Positions 25,435 through 35,315 of a stretch of 64,000 nucleotides of DNA are shown piece after piece. The stretch spans positions 1 to 64,000 of the forward strand of contig JAFEAE010000019.1 of NCBI GenBank assembly GCA_018266575.1. The letters run 5' to 3'. This DNA comes from Bacteroidota bacterium. GTDB lineage: Bacteria; Bacteroidota; Bacteroidia; Chitinophagales; Chitinophagaceae. How positions within the stretch are numbered: position 1 is the stretch's first letter; each line of letters opens with the position of its first letter. The notes below the pieces were generated by a model. The model did no database searches and had not been told where the DNA came from. It saw only the letters and a program-made list of their open reading frames with translations. A program made the position numbers and the translations under genes.

Positions 25435-26787
25435 ATGCCCACATCTGTTTCATTAGAACAAGGCGACATCAATCAATCCGCATTGCGTAGCGAATATCAT
25501 CAGCATCTTTCTCCCGAAACAAAAAAAATTATTGAAGAAGATGCTGAAGTATTTCTTCACCAGGCGTTGTCAACCCCTGTAATGAATGCGCTTTCTAAAA
25601 CTGAAGGTGCATTTATTTATGATATGAACGGAAAACCATATCTCGACCTTCACGGAAACGGCGTGCATAATGCAGGTTTCAGCAATGCTTACGTAATTGA
25701 AAAAGTAATTAATCAACTGAAACGATCATTAGCGTTTACACCAAGACGTTATACCAATATCCCTGCAATTGATCTTGCAAAAAAACTTGTTTCCATAGCA
25801 CCAGCGGGATTGAACAGGGTATTATTTTGCCCCGGTGGATCAGAAGCAATAGAGATGGCTGTTATGCTGGCAAAACAAATCACCGGAAAATGGAAAACAA
25901 TTTCTTTCTGGGATTCTTATCACGGAACTGGTTTCCAGGCAGCATCTGTCGGTGGCGAAGAACATTTTTCCACAGGCAATGGGCCAATGGTCCCCGGAAG
26001 TTTTCATGTTGAATTTCCCAATTATTACAGGAACCCGTGGGGATTGGCGAATACTGATGATATTGATGAAGAATATATCCGCCAGATCAAAATTATTTTA
26101 CATCGTCATCCTGATATGTCTGCATTGATTGCAGAGCCGATATCTGCAACGCCTGTTGTGCCATCACAGCATTATTGGAAAGAAGTACAAAGTTTGTGCA
26201 AACGCTATGGAATGTTTTTAATTTTCGATGAGATCATAGAAGGTTTTGGAAGAACAGGTAAAATGTTTGCAAGCGAGCATTATGTTACACCAGATGTTTT
26301 GGTTTTGGGAAAAACATTAGGCGGCGGCCTGATGCCATTTGCGGGAATCATTACCAAAGATGAATACAACGTGCTTCAGCATCGTTCGGTCGGGCATTTC
26401 ACACATGAAAAAAATCCACTGTGTTGTACTGCAGGTTTGGCAACGATTGAATATATCGAGGCGAATGACCTTGTTGAAAATTCTGCAAAGCTTGGCGATT
26501 ACCTGATGGATCAATTGAAAGCACTTGGAGAAACTTACCCGATCATTGGCAACGTTGCTGGTAAAGGTTTACATATTGGCGTAGACCTTGTAAAAAATAA
26601 AAAAACAAAAGAGCGGGCAGTAAAAGAAGCTGAAGCGATCATGTATCATTGCATGCAACAAGGCGTAGCGTTCAAGATCATTGAAGGAAATATCATTACG
26701 ATGCGGCCTTCATTGGTGATCACTAAAGATCATTGCGACATGATCGTTACTGCATTGAAAAATTCGTTTGAGAAAATAAACCTATAA
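25435..26787 (+). CDS. Class III PLP aminotransferase-fold enzyme (PbfA-like)
   Basis: The 450-aa product is a fold-type I, class III PLP enzyme: ALSTPVMNALSKTEGAFIYDMNGKPYLDLHGNGVHNAGF near residue 43, LFCPGGSEAIEMAV near 125, DEIIEGFGRTG near 267, and the PLP lysine in LGKTLGGGLMPFAG near 294. The LHGNGVHNAGF and RRYTNIPAIDLA segments remind me of (R)-1-hydroxy-2-aminoethylphosphonate ammonia-lyases (PbfA), but also of ordinary aspartate-aminotransferase-family proteins. No phosphonate genes are nearby, so the substrate is left open. Confidence 0.75.
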   Translation: MPTSVSLEQGDINQSALRSEYHQHLSPETKKIIEEDAEVFLHQALSTPVMNALSKTEGAFIYDMNGKPYLDLHGNGVHNAGFSNAYVIEKVINQLKRSLAFTPRRYTNIPAIDLAKKLVSIAPAGLNRVLFCPGGSEAIEMAVMLAKQITGKWKTISFWDSYHGTGFQAASVGGEEHFSTGNGPMVPGSFHVEFPNYYRNPWGLANTDDIDEEYIRQIKIILHRHPDMSALIAEPISATPVVPSQHYWKEVQSLCKRYGMFLIFDEIIEGFGRTGKMFASEHYVTPDVLVLGKTLGGGLMPFAGIITKDEYNVLQHRSVGHFTHEKNPLCCTAGLATIEYIEANDLVENSAKLGDYLMDQLKALGETYPIIGNVAGKGLHIGVDLVKNKKTKERAVKEAEAIMYHCMQQGVAFKIIEGNIITMRPSLVITKDHCDMIVTALKNSFEKINL

Positions 26788-26813
26788 GGTTTTTAAAAAC
26801 CTTATAGGTTTAT
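26776..26813. terminator. Perfect 38-bp palindrome over the aminotransferase stop codon
   Basis: Positions 26776-26813 are a perfect palindrome centred on TTTTTAAAAA with the half-site CCTATAAGG. The TAA stop (26785-26787) is inside the left arm. It can form a 14-19-bp stem with T/A runs and may stop transcription in both directions. Confidence 0.75.
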
Positions 26814-26941
26814 AGTATGGTGTAACGAAGCAAGAAATCTATTTCATTTTATCAAAAAGATTTCTCATCCCGCGTAAATTTCATTTATAAAAAATTGCTG
26901 AAGCGGGATTCGAAATGACGATGCACTGTAAAATTTCTTCA

Positions 26942-27766
26942 CTAATATTTCTTCATCACCTTAACCAACATGTCAGCAATTACCTGGCACCCTTTATCTG
27001 AGGGGTGCAAGCCATCGTATGTCATATCAATTGCTTCAACAGGATATGGGTATTCATCTGTTGAAGGATTAAAAGGGATATCAATAAAATCCGGGTAAGG
27101 ATAATTTTTGTACTCACCGGTTTTGGGATCCTTCAACCTTTTAAACTTCACTAATTTGTCAAGCGTCATTCCGCTTTTGTTATATAGATCGACCACTTCA
27201 AAATGCCCGTACCCTGCGATAGCATTAATCGCATCTGCAAACTGAGATAATGATTGCCCGTTCTTTTCCTTGTATGAACCGTAGGCATTATTCTTCATAT
27301 CGTTCACATAAACAAAATCTACACGCTGCATCGGGGTGAGCAAAATAATCTTCGCATCTTTATTTAATTCCCGGAGTTTATTAATGATAATGCGAAAAGA
27401 ACCATACACCGTGTTATTGCCGGTGTTATTGACATAGTCTTCCAATGTGCCGATTGGCCTTCCTTGCCACCAATCATTTGTGCCTAAGAAAACAGAATAA
27501 ATATCCGCTTTTGTGATACCTAACTTTTCAATTTCCTGGGCAATACCACCGGAAGTCCATCCGTTATGCCCCTGGTTGATGTAATGAATATTTTTAAGCT
27601 TTTCTGTAACCCTTGTCATATATCCTTTTGTTACACGGCTCCCTGTCTCGTCGAGGTGCTCATTCAGGTATGTGATAGAATCGCCGATAGCAACCCAGGT
27701 TTTTTCTTTGGGAGAGAATGAAGAGCAAAATAATATTACTGTAAATAAAATGAGAAGTTTTTTCAT
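26942..27766 (-). CDS. SGNH/GDSL hydrolase, secreted
   Basis: The 274-aa product has a signal peptide (1-20, LFTVILFCSSFSP) and SGNH blocks: Block I WVAIGDSITYLNEH near residue 24, Block II Gly in INQGHNGWTSGG, Block III FLGTNDWWQG (Asn), and Block V YDGLHPSDKG (Asp, His). Such hydrolases deacetylate or de-esterify sugars, lipids or peptidoglycan; the target is unknown. It may be a lipoprotein (Cys14), and it is convergent with the aminotransferase gene. Confidence 0.9.
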   Translation of the reverse strand: MKKLLILFTVILFCSSFSPKEKTWVAIGDSITYLNEHLDETGSRVTKGYMTRVTEKLKNIHYINQGHNGWTSGGIAQEIEKLGITKADIYSVFLGTNDWWQGRPIGTLEDYVNNTGNNTVYGSFRIIINKLRELNKDAKIILLTPMQRVDFVYVNDMKNNAYGSYKEKNGQSLSQFADAINAIAGYGHFEVVDLYNKSGMTLDKLVKFKRLKDPKTGEYKNYPYPDFIDIPFNPSTDEYPYPVEAIDMTYDGLHPSDKGCQVIADMLVKVMKKY

Positions 27767-28104
27767 AATGCAAGAATGAAGAAATAAAAACGCATTTAAA
27801 TATCCGGGTTAAAATTCATTGTTTTTTCCGCTCTTTTTTACTTCGCCAAAAAAGAACCCAAAAAAGCGATCCGGAAACCCCGCCTGCCGGACAGGCAGGA
27901 ATACACAGACTCCTCCTTTGCTGGACAAGCTGTTTCCTGAAGGAGCTTCGATTGAGCTTTTATACTACTTGTTGAAAAGCAGTGGTTCCCTGATTGCTTT
28001 ATAACCGGCAAAAAATCAATATAACAAGCCGTCAATTTATTATTACTGACTTGAAAAGCAAAATCACTAACAGTCATCTACAACCGAAAATAAAATATTC
28101 AATT
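27767..28104. other. 338-bp intergenic region containing dispersed element B
   Basis: This spacer between two same-direction genes holds copy 1 of repeat element B and no convincing gene. Short frames across it translate the repeat and are not supported. Confidence 0.7.
27838..28015 (-). repeat. Dispersed element B, copy 1
   Basis: Read on the minus strand, it matches the copy at 42801-42975 over about 175 bp: AATCAGGGAACC, then AAAAGCTCAATCGAAGCTCC, then a CCTGCC/GGCAGG palindrome with GGCGGGG, then TTTTTGGGTTCTTTTTTGGC. The middle is more diverged than the ends. Confidence 0.75.
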
Positions 28105-29583
28105 CTAGTACGCCCTTGCAAACAAAACCCGTTGCTTGCTCGGTTTTCCGGTCAGTATACATTTACCTTCTTCCATTTCATTATTCAGCGGAATGCAGCG
28201 TATCGTTGCTTTTGTTTTTTCTTTGATTGCTTCTTCGGTTTCTGCAGTGCCATCCCAATGTGCTGCAATGAAACCTCCTTTTTCATCTAACAGCTTCTCA
28301 AATTCTTCCCAGCTATCCGTTTTAGTAATATGAGAATCACGATAAGCCAGTGCCTTATTATAGATATTCTGCTGGATACCATCAAGCAGCTTTACAATAT
28401 TTTCAACCAGTCCGTGCATGCTGATGCTGCTTTTTTCTTTTGTATCCCGACGCACAATTTCAACAGTATTATTTTCCAGGTCGCGCAAGCCAAAAGCTAT
28501 GCGTACAGGCACGCCTTTCATTTCATATTCTGCAAATTTCCAACCCGGGCGTGCATTATCATTATTATCAAATTTCACACGGATACCTGCGGCTTTCAAT
28601 TGCTGTACAAATTCTTTGCCTTTTGCATCCAACAGGTCCTTCTTATCATTTCCTTTATAGATGGGAACTATCACAACCTGCAACGGTGCAATTTTGGGAG
28701 GCAATATCAATCCGTCATCATCGCTGTGAGCCATCACCAGTGCACCAACCAAACGTGTGCTAACGCCCCAGCTTGTCGCCCATACATAATCGAGTTTGTT
28801 ATCCTTATCAGAAAATTTTACATCAAATGCCTTTGCAAAATTCTGGCCGAGAAAATGGGATGTACCCGCCTGCAGGGCTTTTCCATCCTGCATCAGCGCT
28901 TCGATACAATAAGTGTCAACAGCGCCTGCGAAACGTTCACTTTCGGTTTTTACCCCTTTGATCACCGGCACAGCCATGTATTCTTCAACAAATTTTGCAT
29001 ATACATCAAGCATCTGCACAGTTTCTGCTACAGCTTCCTCGGCAGTTGCATGAGCAGTATGCCCTTCCTGCCACAAAAATTCTGCGGTACGCAAAAACAA
29101 TCTTGTCCGCATTTCCCAACGCACCACATTTGCCCACTGATTGATCAGCAAGGGAAGGTCGCGGTAAGATTGTATCCAGTTTTTATAGGTATTCCAGATA
29201 ATAGCCTCACTTGTGGGGCGAACAACCAATTCTTCTTCCAATTTTGCTTCGGGGTCAACAATTAATTTGCCTTTATTTTCCGTATCACCTTTCAAACGGT
29301 AATGCGTAACAACTGCACATTCTTTCGCAAAACCTTCTGCATTTTTTTCTTCCGCTTCAAACAAACTTTTCGGGACAAATAACGGGAAGTATGCGTTTTC
29401 ATGCCCGGTTTCTTTGAACATCCGGTCAAGCACATCGCGCATGTTTTCCCACAATGCAAAGCCATAGGGTTTTATTACCATGCACCCACGCACTGCAGAA
29501 TAATCTGCCAAGCTTCCTTTTATAATAAGATCGTTGTACCACTGGGAATAATCAGTTGCCCTGCTCGTAATTTCTTTACTCAT
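28105..29583 (-). CDS. proS: Proline--tRNA ligase (archaeal/eukaryotic-like short form)
   Basis: The 492-aa class II synthetase shows motif 1 and substrate loops: [17 protein letters not shown] near residue 36, [11 protein letters not shown] near 120, [20 protein letters not shown] (motif 2) near 157, and [15 protein letters not shown] near 240, with motif 3 and the anticodon domain downstream. It lacks the INS editing insertion of E. coli-type ProS and has the extended C-terminal domain of the archaeal-like form. It attaches proline to tRNA-Pro. Confidence 0.96.
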   Translation of the reverse strand: MSKEITSRATDYSQWYNDLIIKGSLADYSAVRGCMVIKPYGFALWENMRDVLDRMFKETGHENAYFPLFVPKSLFEAEEKNAEGFAKECAVVTHYRLKGDTENKGKLIVDPEAKLEEELVVRPTSEAIIWNTYKNWIQSYRDLPLLINQWANVVRWEMRTRLFLRTAEFLWQEGHTAHATAEEAVAETVQMLDVYAKFVEEYMAVPVIKGVKTESERFAGAVDTYCIEALMQDGKALQAGTSHFLGQNFAKAFDVKFSDKDNKLDYVWATSWGVSTRLVGALVMAHSDDDGLILPPKIAPLQVVIVPIYKGNDKKDLLDAKGKEFVQQLKAAGIRVKFDNNDNARPGWKFAEYEMKGVPVRIAFGLRDLENNTVEIVRRDTKEKSSISMHGLVENIVKLLDGIQQNIYNKALAYRDSHITKTDSWEEFEKLLDEKGGFIAAHWDGTAETEEAIKEKTKATIRCIPLNNEMEEGKCILTGKPSKQRVLFARAY

Positions 29584-29623
29584 AATCGTTTTAATCTTTA
29601 ATTTTTTTGGGCCTTACCCACAT

Positions 29624-29644
29624 TCCCTCTCTAACGGAGAGGGA
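29624..29644. repeat. 8-bp hairpin upstream of proS
   Basis: TCCCTCTC (29624-29631) pairs with GAGAGGGA (29637-29644). A related but imperfect palindrome lies near 3758-3772. The role is unknown. Confidence 0.55.
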
Positions 29645-29720
29645 TGCCTTTGTGCCAAAGCCGGATATTCAATTTAACTACTAACTACCGTTCCAAACTT
29701 ACATATCCCCGTTAATATAT

Positions 29721-29755
29721 TTTGCCGTTTCTGTACGGATTAAATAGTAACTTTG
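29721..29755 (+). promoter_or_regulatory. Predicted promoter for the Asn/Tyr-rich lipoprotein gene
   Basis: TTTG (29721-29724), then a 23-nt spacer, then TAACTTTG (29748-29755). The -7 box fits the Bacteroidota consensus; the spacer is longer than the usual 19-21. Confidence 0.5.
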
Positions 29756-29810
29756 TATAAGAAGCGCAAAAGTAGTAACTTCAATCTGAAAACATTCAAA
29801 AGCCTTTGCC

Positions 29811-30572
29811 ATGAGAACAATATACTTTCTTTCATTTTGTGCAGTAATTGCATTAAGCAGTTGCTCCTCTGCGTACAGAACAGGTTCAACACCAGACGAT
29901 GTTTATTATTCTCCGGCCCAACAACGTTCTGAAAACAGTAACAACGGGGAATATTATACCGCTAATCCAAACGATCAATACCTGATGATGAAATCGCAGG
30001 ATCCCAATCGTTGGTCTTATTTTGATGATTACGATTATGGATATTATGGCTCATCCTACTATCCATATGGCGGGTTTGGCAATTACTATGGTTATTACGG
30101 AGGGTATTCGCCATGGGTTACTTTCGGTTACTGGAATCCTTATTATGGTTATTTGAACAGCTATTACATGTGGAATAGTTTTTACAACCCGTATTATGGC
30201 GGTGTTATTGTAGTGAATACAAAATACCCTGCTTATAATGCATATACACAACTCCATCCTTTTGCACTGACAAGCTATACGAATACTTCTTTTAATAACA
30301 GGAATAGCGGTGCAGGTATTACAAGATTTTACACCCCTGCAGGTTCTACATTACGCAGCAGCGGCAGTAATTTCAACAACAGGAATAGCTTCAATAACAG
30401 AAATAGTTTTAACAACAGAAATAATTTTAACAACCAAAATAATTTCAACCGTTCTAATTTCCGTCAATCGAATTTTCAGCAGCCAACAAGGAGTTATACC
30501 CCTTCTTCGTTCGGAGGCGGTAGCAGTGGTGGCGGTGGCGGAAGAAGCTTTAGCCGTCCCGGCAGAGGATGA
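29811..30572 (+). CDS. Tyr/Asn/Gly-rich low-complexity lipoprotein
   Basis: The 253-aa product has a lipoprotein signal (LSSCSS, Cys at about 19). The mature part is low complexity: a Tyr/Gly-rich region (about 80-145, repeated YYGYYGGYSP) and an Asn-rich repeat (residues 188-211, SFNNRN units), ending in a Gly/Ser-rich tail. No domain is recognised. Such proteins in Bacteroidota are surface or periplasmic lipoproteins of unknown function. It is monocistronic, with its own promoter and terminator. Confidence 0.85.
   Translation: MRTIYFLSFCAVIALSSCSSAYRTGSTPDDVYYSPAQQRSENSNNGEYYTANPNDQYLMMKSQDPNRWSYFDDYDYGYYGSSYYPYGGFGNYYGYYGGYSPWVTFGYWNPYYGYLNSYYMWNSFYNPYYGGVIVVNTKYPAYNAYTQLHPFALTSYTNTSFNNRNSGAGITRFYTPAGSTLRSSGSNFNNRNSFNNRNSFNNRNNFNNQNNFNRSNFRQSNFQQPTRSYTPSSFGGGSSGGGGGRSFSRPGRG
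30372..30443 (+). repeat. Four 18-bp tandem units inside the lipoprotein gene
   Basis: Four in-frame 18-bp units encode FNNRNS-type hexapeptides (for example TTCAACAACAGGAATAGC). The first two differ by three bases, so the array may expand and contract. Confidence 0.8.
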
Positions 30573-30605
30573 TTTTATTTCTACTACCTGACAATTTTAA
30601 TATAC

Positions 30606-30650
30606 AAGGAGGAACGATTTTGAAGACACGATCATTCCTCCTTTTGTTTT
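30606..30650 (+). terminator. Terminator of the low-complexity lipoprotein gene
   Basis: AAGGAGGAA (30606-30614) pairs with TTCCTCCTT (30635-30643), followed by a T-rich stretch. It is about 34 bp after the stop codon. Confidence 0.8.
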
Positions 30651-30679
30651 AATAACCACTTCCTAAATGACCTGTGAAT

Positions 30680-32251
30680 ATGAAATATCATTTTTGCACA
30701 ACCCTTACCTGCCTTTTTTTTGCGGCAAGTGTATTAGCTCAACTTCCTGAAGATGCATTACGATTGTCCTGGACAGCGCCAAGTGGAACTGCACGCCAGC
30801 AAGCTATTGGCGGTGCAATGGGTTCGCTGGGTGGAGAAATATCTTCCATGTATTCAAATCCTGCGGGATTGGCGTTTTACCGGACCGGCGATTTTATACT
30901 AAGCCCCGGTTTAGCTTTCTTAAATAATAAAAGTAATTACCGCGGTACATCTGCATCAGCAAATACAGTTTCCAATTTTAATGTCGGCACGTCCGGCATC
31001 GTTTTCAGCTCCACAGATAACGATGGCATGAGCCAGACCTTTGCCATTTCGGTAAACCAAACCGCCAATTTTAAAAACAATATTTTTTACCAGGGCCAAA
31101 ACAATTACAGTTCCTATTCAGAACAATTTGCAGAAGAGTTTGCCAATTCCGGGCTTTCCATCAATGACGGCATCAGCAGTGGTTCACTTTCGTATGGAAC
31201 AAGAATGGCTTTATACAGCTATCTTATTGACACTGCTACTATCAACGGAACAACACAGGTTATAGGCCTGCCAACAAAAGCAGGATTATTAAACCAGCAG
31301 AATTCCATTTCCTCACGGGGAAGCACAACCGAAGTTTCTTTAGGATATGCCGGAAATTTATTAAAAAACAGGAAATGGTCGATAGGCCTTTCCCTTGGCA
31401 TTCCGATCGTATCGTATAAACGGACGCAAACATTTACAGAAACAGATGCTACAGGAAATACAAACAACGATTTCGCCTCATCTGTCTACACAGAAAATTA
31501 TTCTACGTCCGGCGTTGGGTTTAATTTAAAAGGTGGTTTTATTTTCAATCCAGATCCCAGCTTGCGGCTTGGGTTTGCGCTGCATTCCCCGTCTTTATAT
31601 ATTTTGAATGATGAGATCAGCGCCGCCATGACGACAAATACAGAAAATTATGCACATGAAATTTCGATCACATCCGACCAGCTTGATGAAGGAAGTGGCT
31701 TTGCGGCAAATAAAGTAAAATATGATTTTAATTCACCCTGGAAATTTATTGCAAGCGCATCCTACTTGTTTGGGGGCAATTCACAAAATGTTTCCCAACA
31801 AAAAGGTTTTATCACGGGAGATATTGAGTACATCACCAACCGTTCTATGAAATACAAACCGGATTACGATCCGAATACAGATATCAGTTCTGTTCCTGAT
31901 GGCTATTTCGATGCGGTCAATTCTGCTATAAAAAGCATTTATAAGAACTCATTCAATTTCAGGGTTGGCGGCGAGTTGAAGTTTAACACGTTTATGGCAA
32001 GGGCCGGTTTTGCATATTATACCAATCCATATAAGGATACCGAACTAAAAGCCGACCGTTTATTTCTCACTGCCGGTGCCGGTTACAGAAATAAAGGCAT
32101 GTTTATTGATCTTGCTTATGTGCTTGGTTTTTCCAAAGATGTGAATTTCCCTTATCGTTTATCCGATAAAGCAAACACCTATGCTACAGTAAAACAAACA
32201 AGCGGAACGATTATGCTTACGATAGGTTTTAAAATGAAATCATCGCAATAG
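30680..32251 (+). CDS. OmpP1/FadL-family outer-membrane transporter
   Basis: The start was set at ATG 30680, two codons after an in-frame GTG. The 523-aa product has a signal peptide (ends near VLAQ, residue 20) and the FadL entry segment ALRLSWTAPSGTARQQAIGGAMGSLGGEISSMYSNPAGLAFYRTG, where an N-terminal hatch enters the barrel. The rest is beta-strand rich and ends KQTSGTIMLTIGFKM. Family members move fatty acids or hydrophobic compounds across the outer membrane. Confidence 0.88.
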   Translation: MKYHFCTTLTCLFFAASVLAQLPEDALRLSWTAPSGTARQQAIGGAMGSLGGEISSMYSNPAGLAFYRTGDFILSPGLAFLNNKSNYRGTSASANTVSNFNVGTSGIVFSSTDNDGMSQTFAISVNQTANFKNNIFYQGQNNYSSYSEQFAEEFANSGLSINDGISSGSLSYGTRMALYSYLIDTATINGTTQVIGLPTKAGLLNQQNSISSRGSTTEVSLGYAGNLLKNRKWSIGLSLGIPIVSYKRTQTFTETDATGNTNNDFASSVYTENYSTSGVGFNLKGGFIFNPDPSLRLGFALHSPSLYILNDEISAAMTTNTENYAHEISITSDQLDEGSGFAANKVKYDFNSPWKFIASASYLFGGNSQNVSQQKGFITGDIEYITNRSMKYKPDYDPNTDISSVPDGYFDAVNSAIKSIYKNSFNFRVGGELKFNTFMARAGFAYYTNPYKDTELKADRLFLTAGAGYRNKGMFIDLAYVLGFSKDVNFPYRLSDKANTYATVKQTSGTIMLTIGFKMKSSQ

Positions 32252-32371
32252 TTTTTTTAAAATCCACCCTGAATTCTTTATTGCCAACCTTGGAAAGACG
32301 TTCGTGTTATATTTTCATCTGCGGTTAGCCATTGCCTTTATACTATATTCGCAAAGCATTATTGATTTTGC

Positions 32372-33949
32372 ATGCGTACGATCGCCAGAAAAATATTTGC
32401 AAAAAATAATCTTGATGCCGTAATTCCGTCAATTGCCGGTTTCCTCATCATTTTAATTTATGCACGCCACAGCGGTATCGGCATTTCGCCTGACTCTGTT
32501 GTTTATATGAGTGTGGCTAGAAATATTCATGCACATGGCACACTCCTGGATTTTAATGCAAGGCCGTTAGTGATCTTTCCTTTTTTCTATCCTGCATTTT
32601 TAAGTGCAGTTATGTTCATCACCACATTAGACCCGATGCAGTTTGCACCAGTGATGAATGCATTGCTGTTTGCATGGGTGATTTATCTGAGCGGGTGGAT
32701 CATGGAGAAATTTCTTATCACGTCAAAATGGTACAAACATTTTATTTTGAGTTGCATCGTTATCAGCCCCTGCCTGCTGGAGATATATTCCATGTTATGG
32801 TCTGAAACATTATTTATCCTGCTCTTACTCTTTTTTATTATCGCTTTAAAGAATTATTTCAACACGCATACGATAAAAGCGATGGTACCTGTTGCCGTTA
32901 TTACCGGGATCGCCTGTGTAACAAGATATGCAGGTGTTACTTTCGCCGGTGCATTCGGGTTATTTTTAATATTGGAGCATAAAATAGACCGTAAAGAAAA
33001 GCTAAGACAGCTTCTTTTGTTTGGCATCATCAGCAGTTTACCGTTAATGATCAATCTTATCCGAAACAGTTTTGCAGACGGCACAGCAACAGGCATGCGC
33101 GAAACGAGTCTGACATCATTTCACTATAACATTTTTCATTATGGCGACACATTGTGCGATTGGCTGCCTTTGCCCAATTATTTTATTCTGTCGTTTTATA
33201 CAGGGCTTATTATCATAGTTGTGTTCTGTGTTTTATTCCTGCACAATTATCACAGGGTGACCCTGTACAATACTTTCGAAAATATTCTCGTAACGTATTT
33301 TGTTATTTACAGTTTCTTCATCATTCTCACCGCAACTTTTTCAAGATATGAATTGATCAACAGCCGCCTGCTATCCCCCATTTTTATTCCCATGCTTCTG
33401 GGTGGTTCATATTTAATACCACAATTTTTAAAGAAATATGGATTAAAAAAGAGGATATGGATCAACGTTATATCGGTTTCGGTTTTTATCCTTTTCCAGT
33501 TGAACCAATACCTGGAAGATTATGAAAACTACGATGGCATTAAGGATGCAGGTATCCCGGGATATACGGAAGACCCGTGGCAAAAAGATTCCGAGATCGT
33601 GAATTTTTTAAGAAAGAATTCAACGATGTTCAAAAAAGGATATAATATTTATTCTAATTCCGATGATGCGCTTTATTTTTTTACAGGCCTTCGTTGCGAT
33701 ATGTTACCACATCTCGTATTTCCCAGGGAGATCAACGATTTTTATATAGAAAGGCATTGCTACCTTGTTTGGTTCAACGATACGGACAATCCTGAATTAT
33801 TAAGTTTACAGGATGTGCTGACAAATAAAAGGATGATCCTTCTGCATCAATTCTCAAACGGGAGTATTTATATAACAGATGATGCTGCCATAACAGGTGC
33901 AACAAAAACATTACCTGCCGTTCAGCAGATAGCGAAACCAGTACCCTGA
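32372..33949 (+). CDS. Multi-pass GT-C-like membrane glycosyltransferase
   Basis: The 525-aa product has about ten to twelve membrane helices and a short soluble C-terminus. The first loop, GISPDSVVYMSVARNIHAHGTLLDFN, has the acidic Asp and A-N spacing seen in GT-C glycosyltransferases such as ArnT/PMT. It would use a lipid-linked sugar donor to modify lipids or proteins outside the membrane. The identity is tentative. A degenerate -7 box (TATATTCGC, 32344-32352) lies upstream. The C-terminus overlaps the convergent GH1 gene by 39 bp. Confidence 0.6.
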   Translation: MRTIARKIFAKNNLDAVIPSIAGFLIILIYARHSGIGISPDSVVYMSVARNIHAHGTLLDFNARPLVIFPFFYPAFLSAVMFITTLDPMQFAPVMNALLFAWVIYLSGWIMEKFLITSKWYKHFILSCIVISPCLLEIYSMLWSETLFILLLLFFIIALKNYFNTHTIKAMVPVAVITGIACVTRYAGVTFAGAFGLFLILEHKIDRKEKLRQLLLFGIISSLPLMINLIRNSFADGTATGMRETSLTSFHYNIFHYGDTLCDWLPLPNYFILSFYTGLIIIVVFCVLFLHNYHRVTLYNTFENILVTYFVIYSFFIILTATFSRYELINSRLLSPIFIPMLLGGSYLIPQFLKKYGLKKRIWINVISVSVFILFQLNQYLEDYENYDGIKDAGIPGYTEDPWQKDSEIVNFLRKNSTMFKKGYNIYSNSDDALYFFTGLRCDMLPHLVFPREINDFYIERHCYLVWFNDTDNPELLSLQDVLTNKRMILLHQFSNGSIYITDDAAITGATKTLPAVQQIAKPVP

Positions 33950-35263
33950 ATTTTTTATTGTGCGCAACTGTGTTTTGAAATCCACATGTATCAACCCGAA
34001 ACGTGCATGGTATCCTTCAGCCCATTCAAAGTTGTCCATCAAAGTCCATGCAAAATATCCTTTGATATTAACACCTTCTTTTTTTGCATGAAGCACAGCA
34101 GCGAGGTATTTCTGAAAATAATCGATCCGTCTTTCATCATTAATTTCTCCATTTATCAATTCGTCTTTGAACATAGCGCCATTTTCGCTGATGATAATAT
34201 CCTTCACATTATAATCGCCAAACCGTTTTAACAAGCGATAAAAACTATGCGGGTTAATCTCCCAACCCATTGCAGTGTGCGGCACGTTTCGTGATTTAGC
34301 TTTTACTTCCGATGCTTGTATCACGGGGATAAGCGGATTATATTTTACAACAACCGGGAAATAATTTTGTATACCAATAAAATCAAACCTGAAAGTAAGG
34401 CGTTCCGTAAATTTCCACGCCTTGTTGTGTAATTCCAATTTTTCCAGGAATTTAAAATCATCTCTTGGAAACCCATCGCCAAGTGCGGGTTCAATAAACA
34501 AGCGGTTCATTAAAATATCTATACGTGCAGCAGCAGCAATATCCGCAGGTTTATCCGTGTATGGAATAATTTCGGAACAGGAAAAAGTGGTGCCGATGTA
34601 TGCATTAGAAACAAGTTTACGAAGTATCCTCCCTCCTTCTGCCTGCGCAAGCGCTGCGTTATGAATTGCCGGTAAAAAATTCCGCATGCCTACTTTTCCC
34701 GGCGCATGTTTGCCAAGCATATATCCCAATGAAGTAAAGCCGAACGGCTCATTCAGTACTATCCAGTTTTTTACTTTGCTGCCAAACTCTTCTGCGCAAA
34801 GTGTTACGTATTTTCCAAACCATCGTATCATAAGATGGCTCGACCACCCGCCTTCTTTTTCCAATGCGGCCGGAAGGTCCCAATGATACAGTGTTACAAA
34901 AGGAACAAGCCCAAGTGCGAGGCATTCATCAATAAGCTTGTGGTAAAATGCAATCCCTTCTTTGTTGATCTTTCCAATGCCTTCAGGAAGAATTCGTGAC
35001 CATGAAATGGAAAACCGAAATACATTGAAACCAAGCCCTTTCACCAACAACAAATCATCTTTGTAACGATGATAAAAATCGCAGGCGTGATAGGGTTTGT
35101 GGCCGCTTTTTATTTTTCCCTTCCTGCGGGAAAAAGTATCCCAGATAGACAATCCTCTTCCATCGATATTATGAGCGCCTTCATTTTGAGCTGCAGCAAT
35201 CGCTACGCCCCACAAAAAATCATTTCCAAAATCCGTTTTTGTAAATCCGTTTTGGAGGTTCAT
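33911..35263 (-). CDS. Glycoside hydrolase family 1 (beta-glucosidase-like)
   Basis: The 450-aa product has the GH1 acid/base motif VLNEPFG (Glu172) and the nucleophile motif ISENGA (Glu360), plus FLWGVAIAAAQNEGA at the start and WTLMDNFEWAEGY near 408. There is no signal peptide, so it is cytoplasmic. It hydrolyses beta-glucosides or related disaccharides. The C-terminal segment ends in GYWFRYLLNGR. Confidence 0.95.
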   Translation of the reverse strand: MNLQNGFTKTDFGNDFLWGVAIAAAQNEGAHNIDGRGLSIWDTFSRRKGKIKSGHKPYHACDFYHRYKDDLLLVKGLGFNVFRFSISWSRILPEGIGKINKEGIAFYHKLIDECLALGLVPFVTLYHWDLPAALEKEGGWSSHLMIRWFGKYVTLCAEEFGSKVKNWIVLNEPFGFTSLGYMLGKHAPGKVGMRNFLPAIHNAALAQAEGGRILRKLVSNAYIGTTFSCSEIIPYTDKPADIAAAARIDILMNRLFIEPALGDGFPRDDFKFLEKLELHNKAWKFTERLTFRFDFIGIQNYFPVVVKYNPLIPVIQASEVKAKSRNVPHTAMGWEINPHSFYRLLKRFGDYNVKDIIISENGAMFKDELINGEINDERRIDYFQKYLAAVLHAKKEGVNIKGYFAWTLMDNFEWAEGYHARFGLIHVDFKTQLRTIKNSGYWFRYLLNGR

Positions 35264-35315
35264 TCATCAATTATTAGCCACTGCAAAATTTGACCGAAAC
35301 TTTGTTATGTCAATA

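Noticed and set aside
28330..29265. A long plus-strand reading frame (311 codons) opposite proS
   Set aside because: It is fully antisense to a well-supported ProS and has a Cys/Phe/His-rich composition typical of shadow translation, with no start signal.
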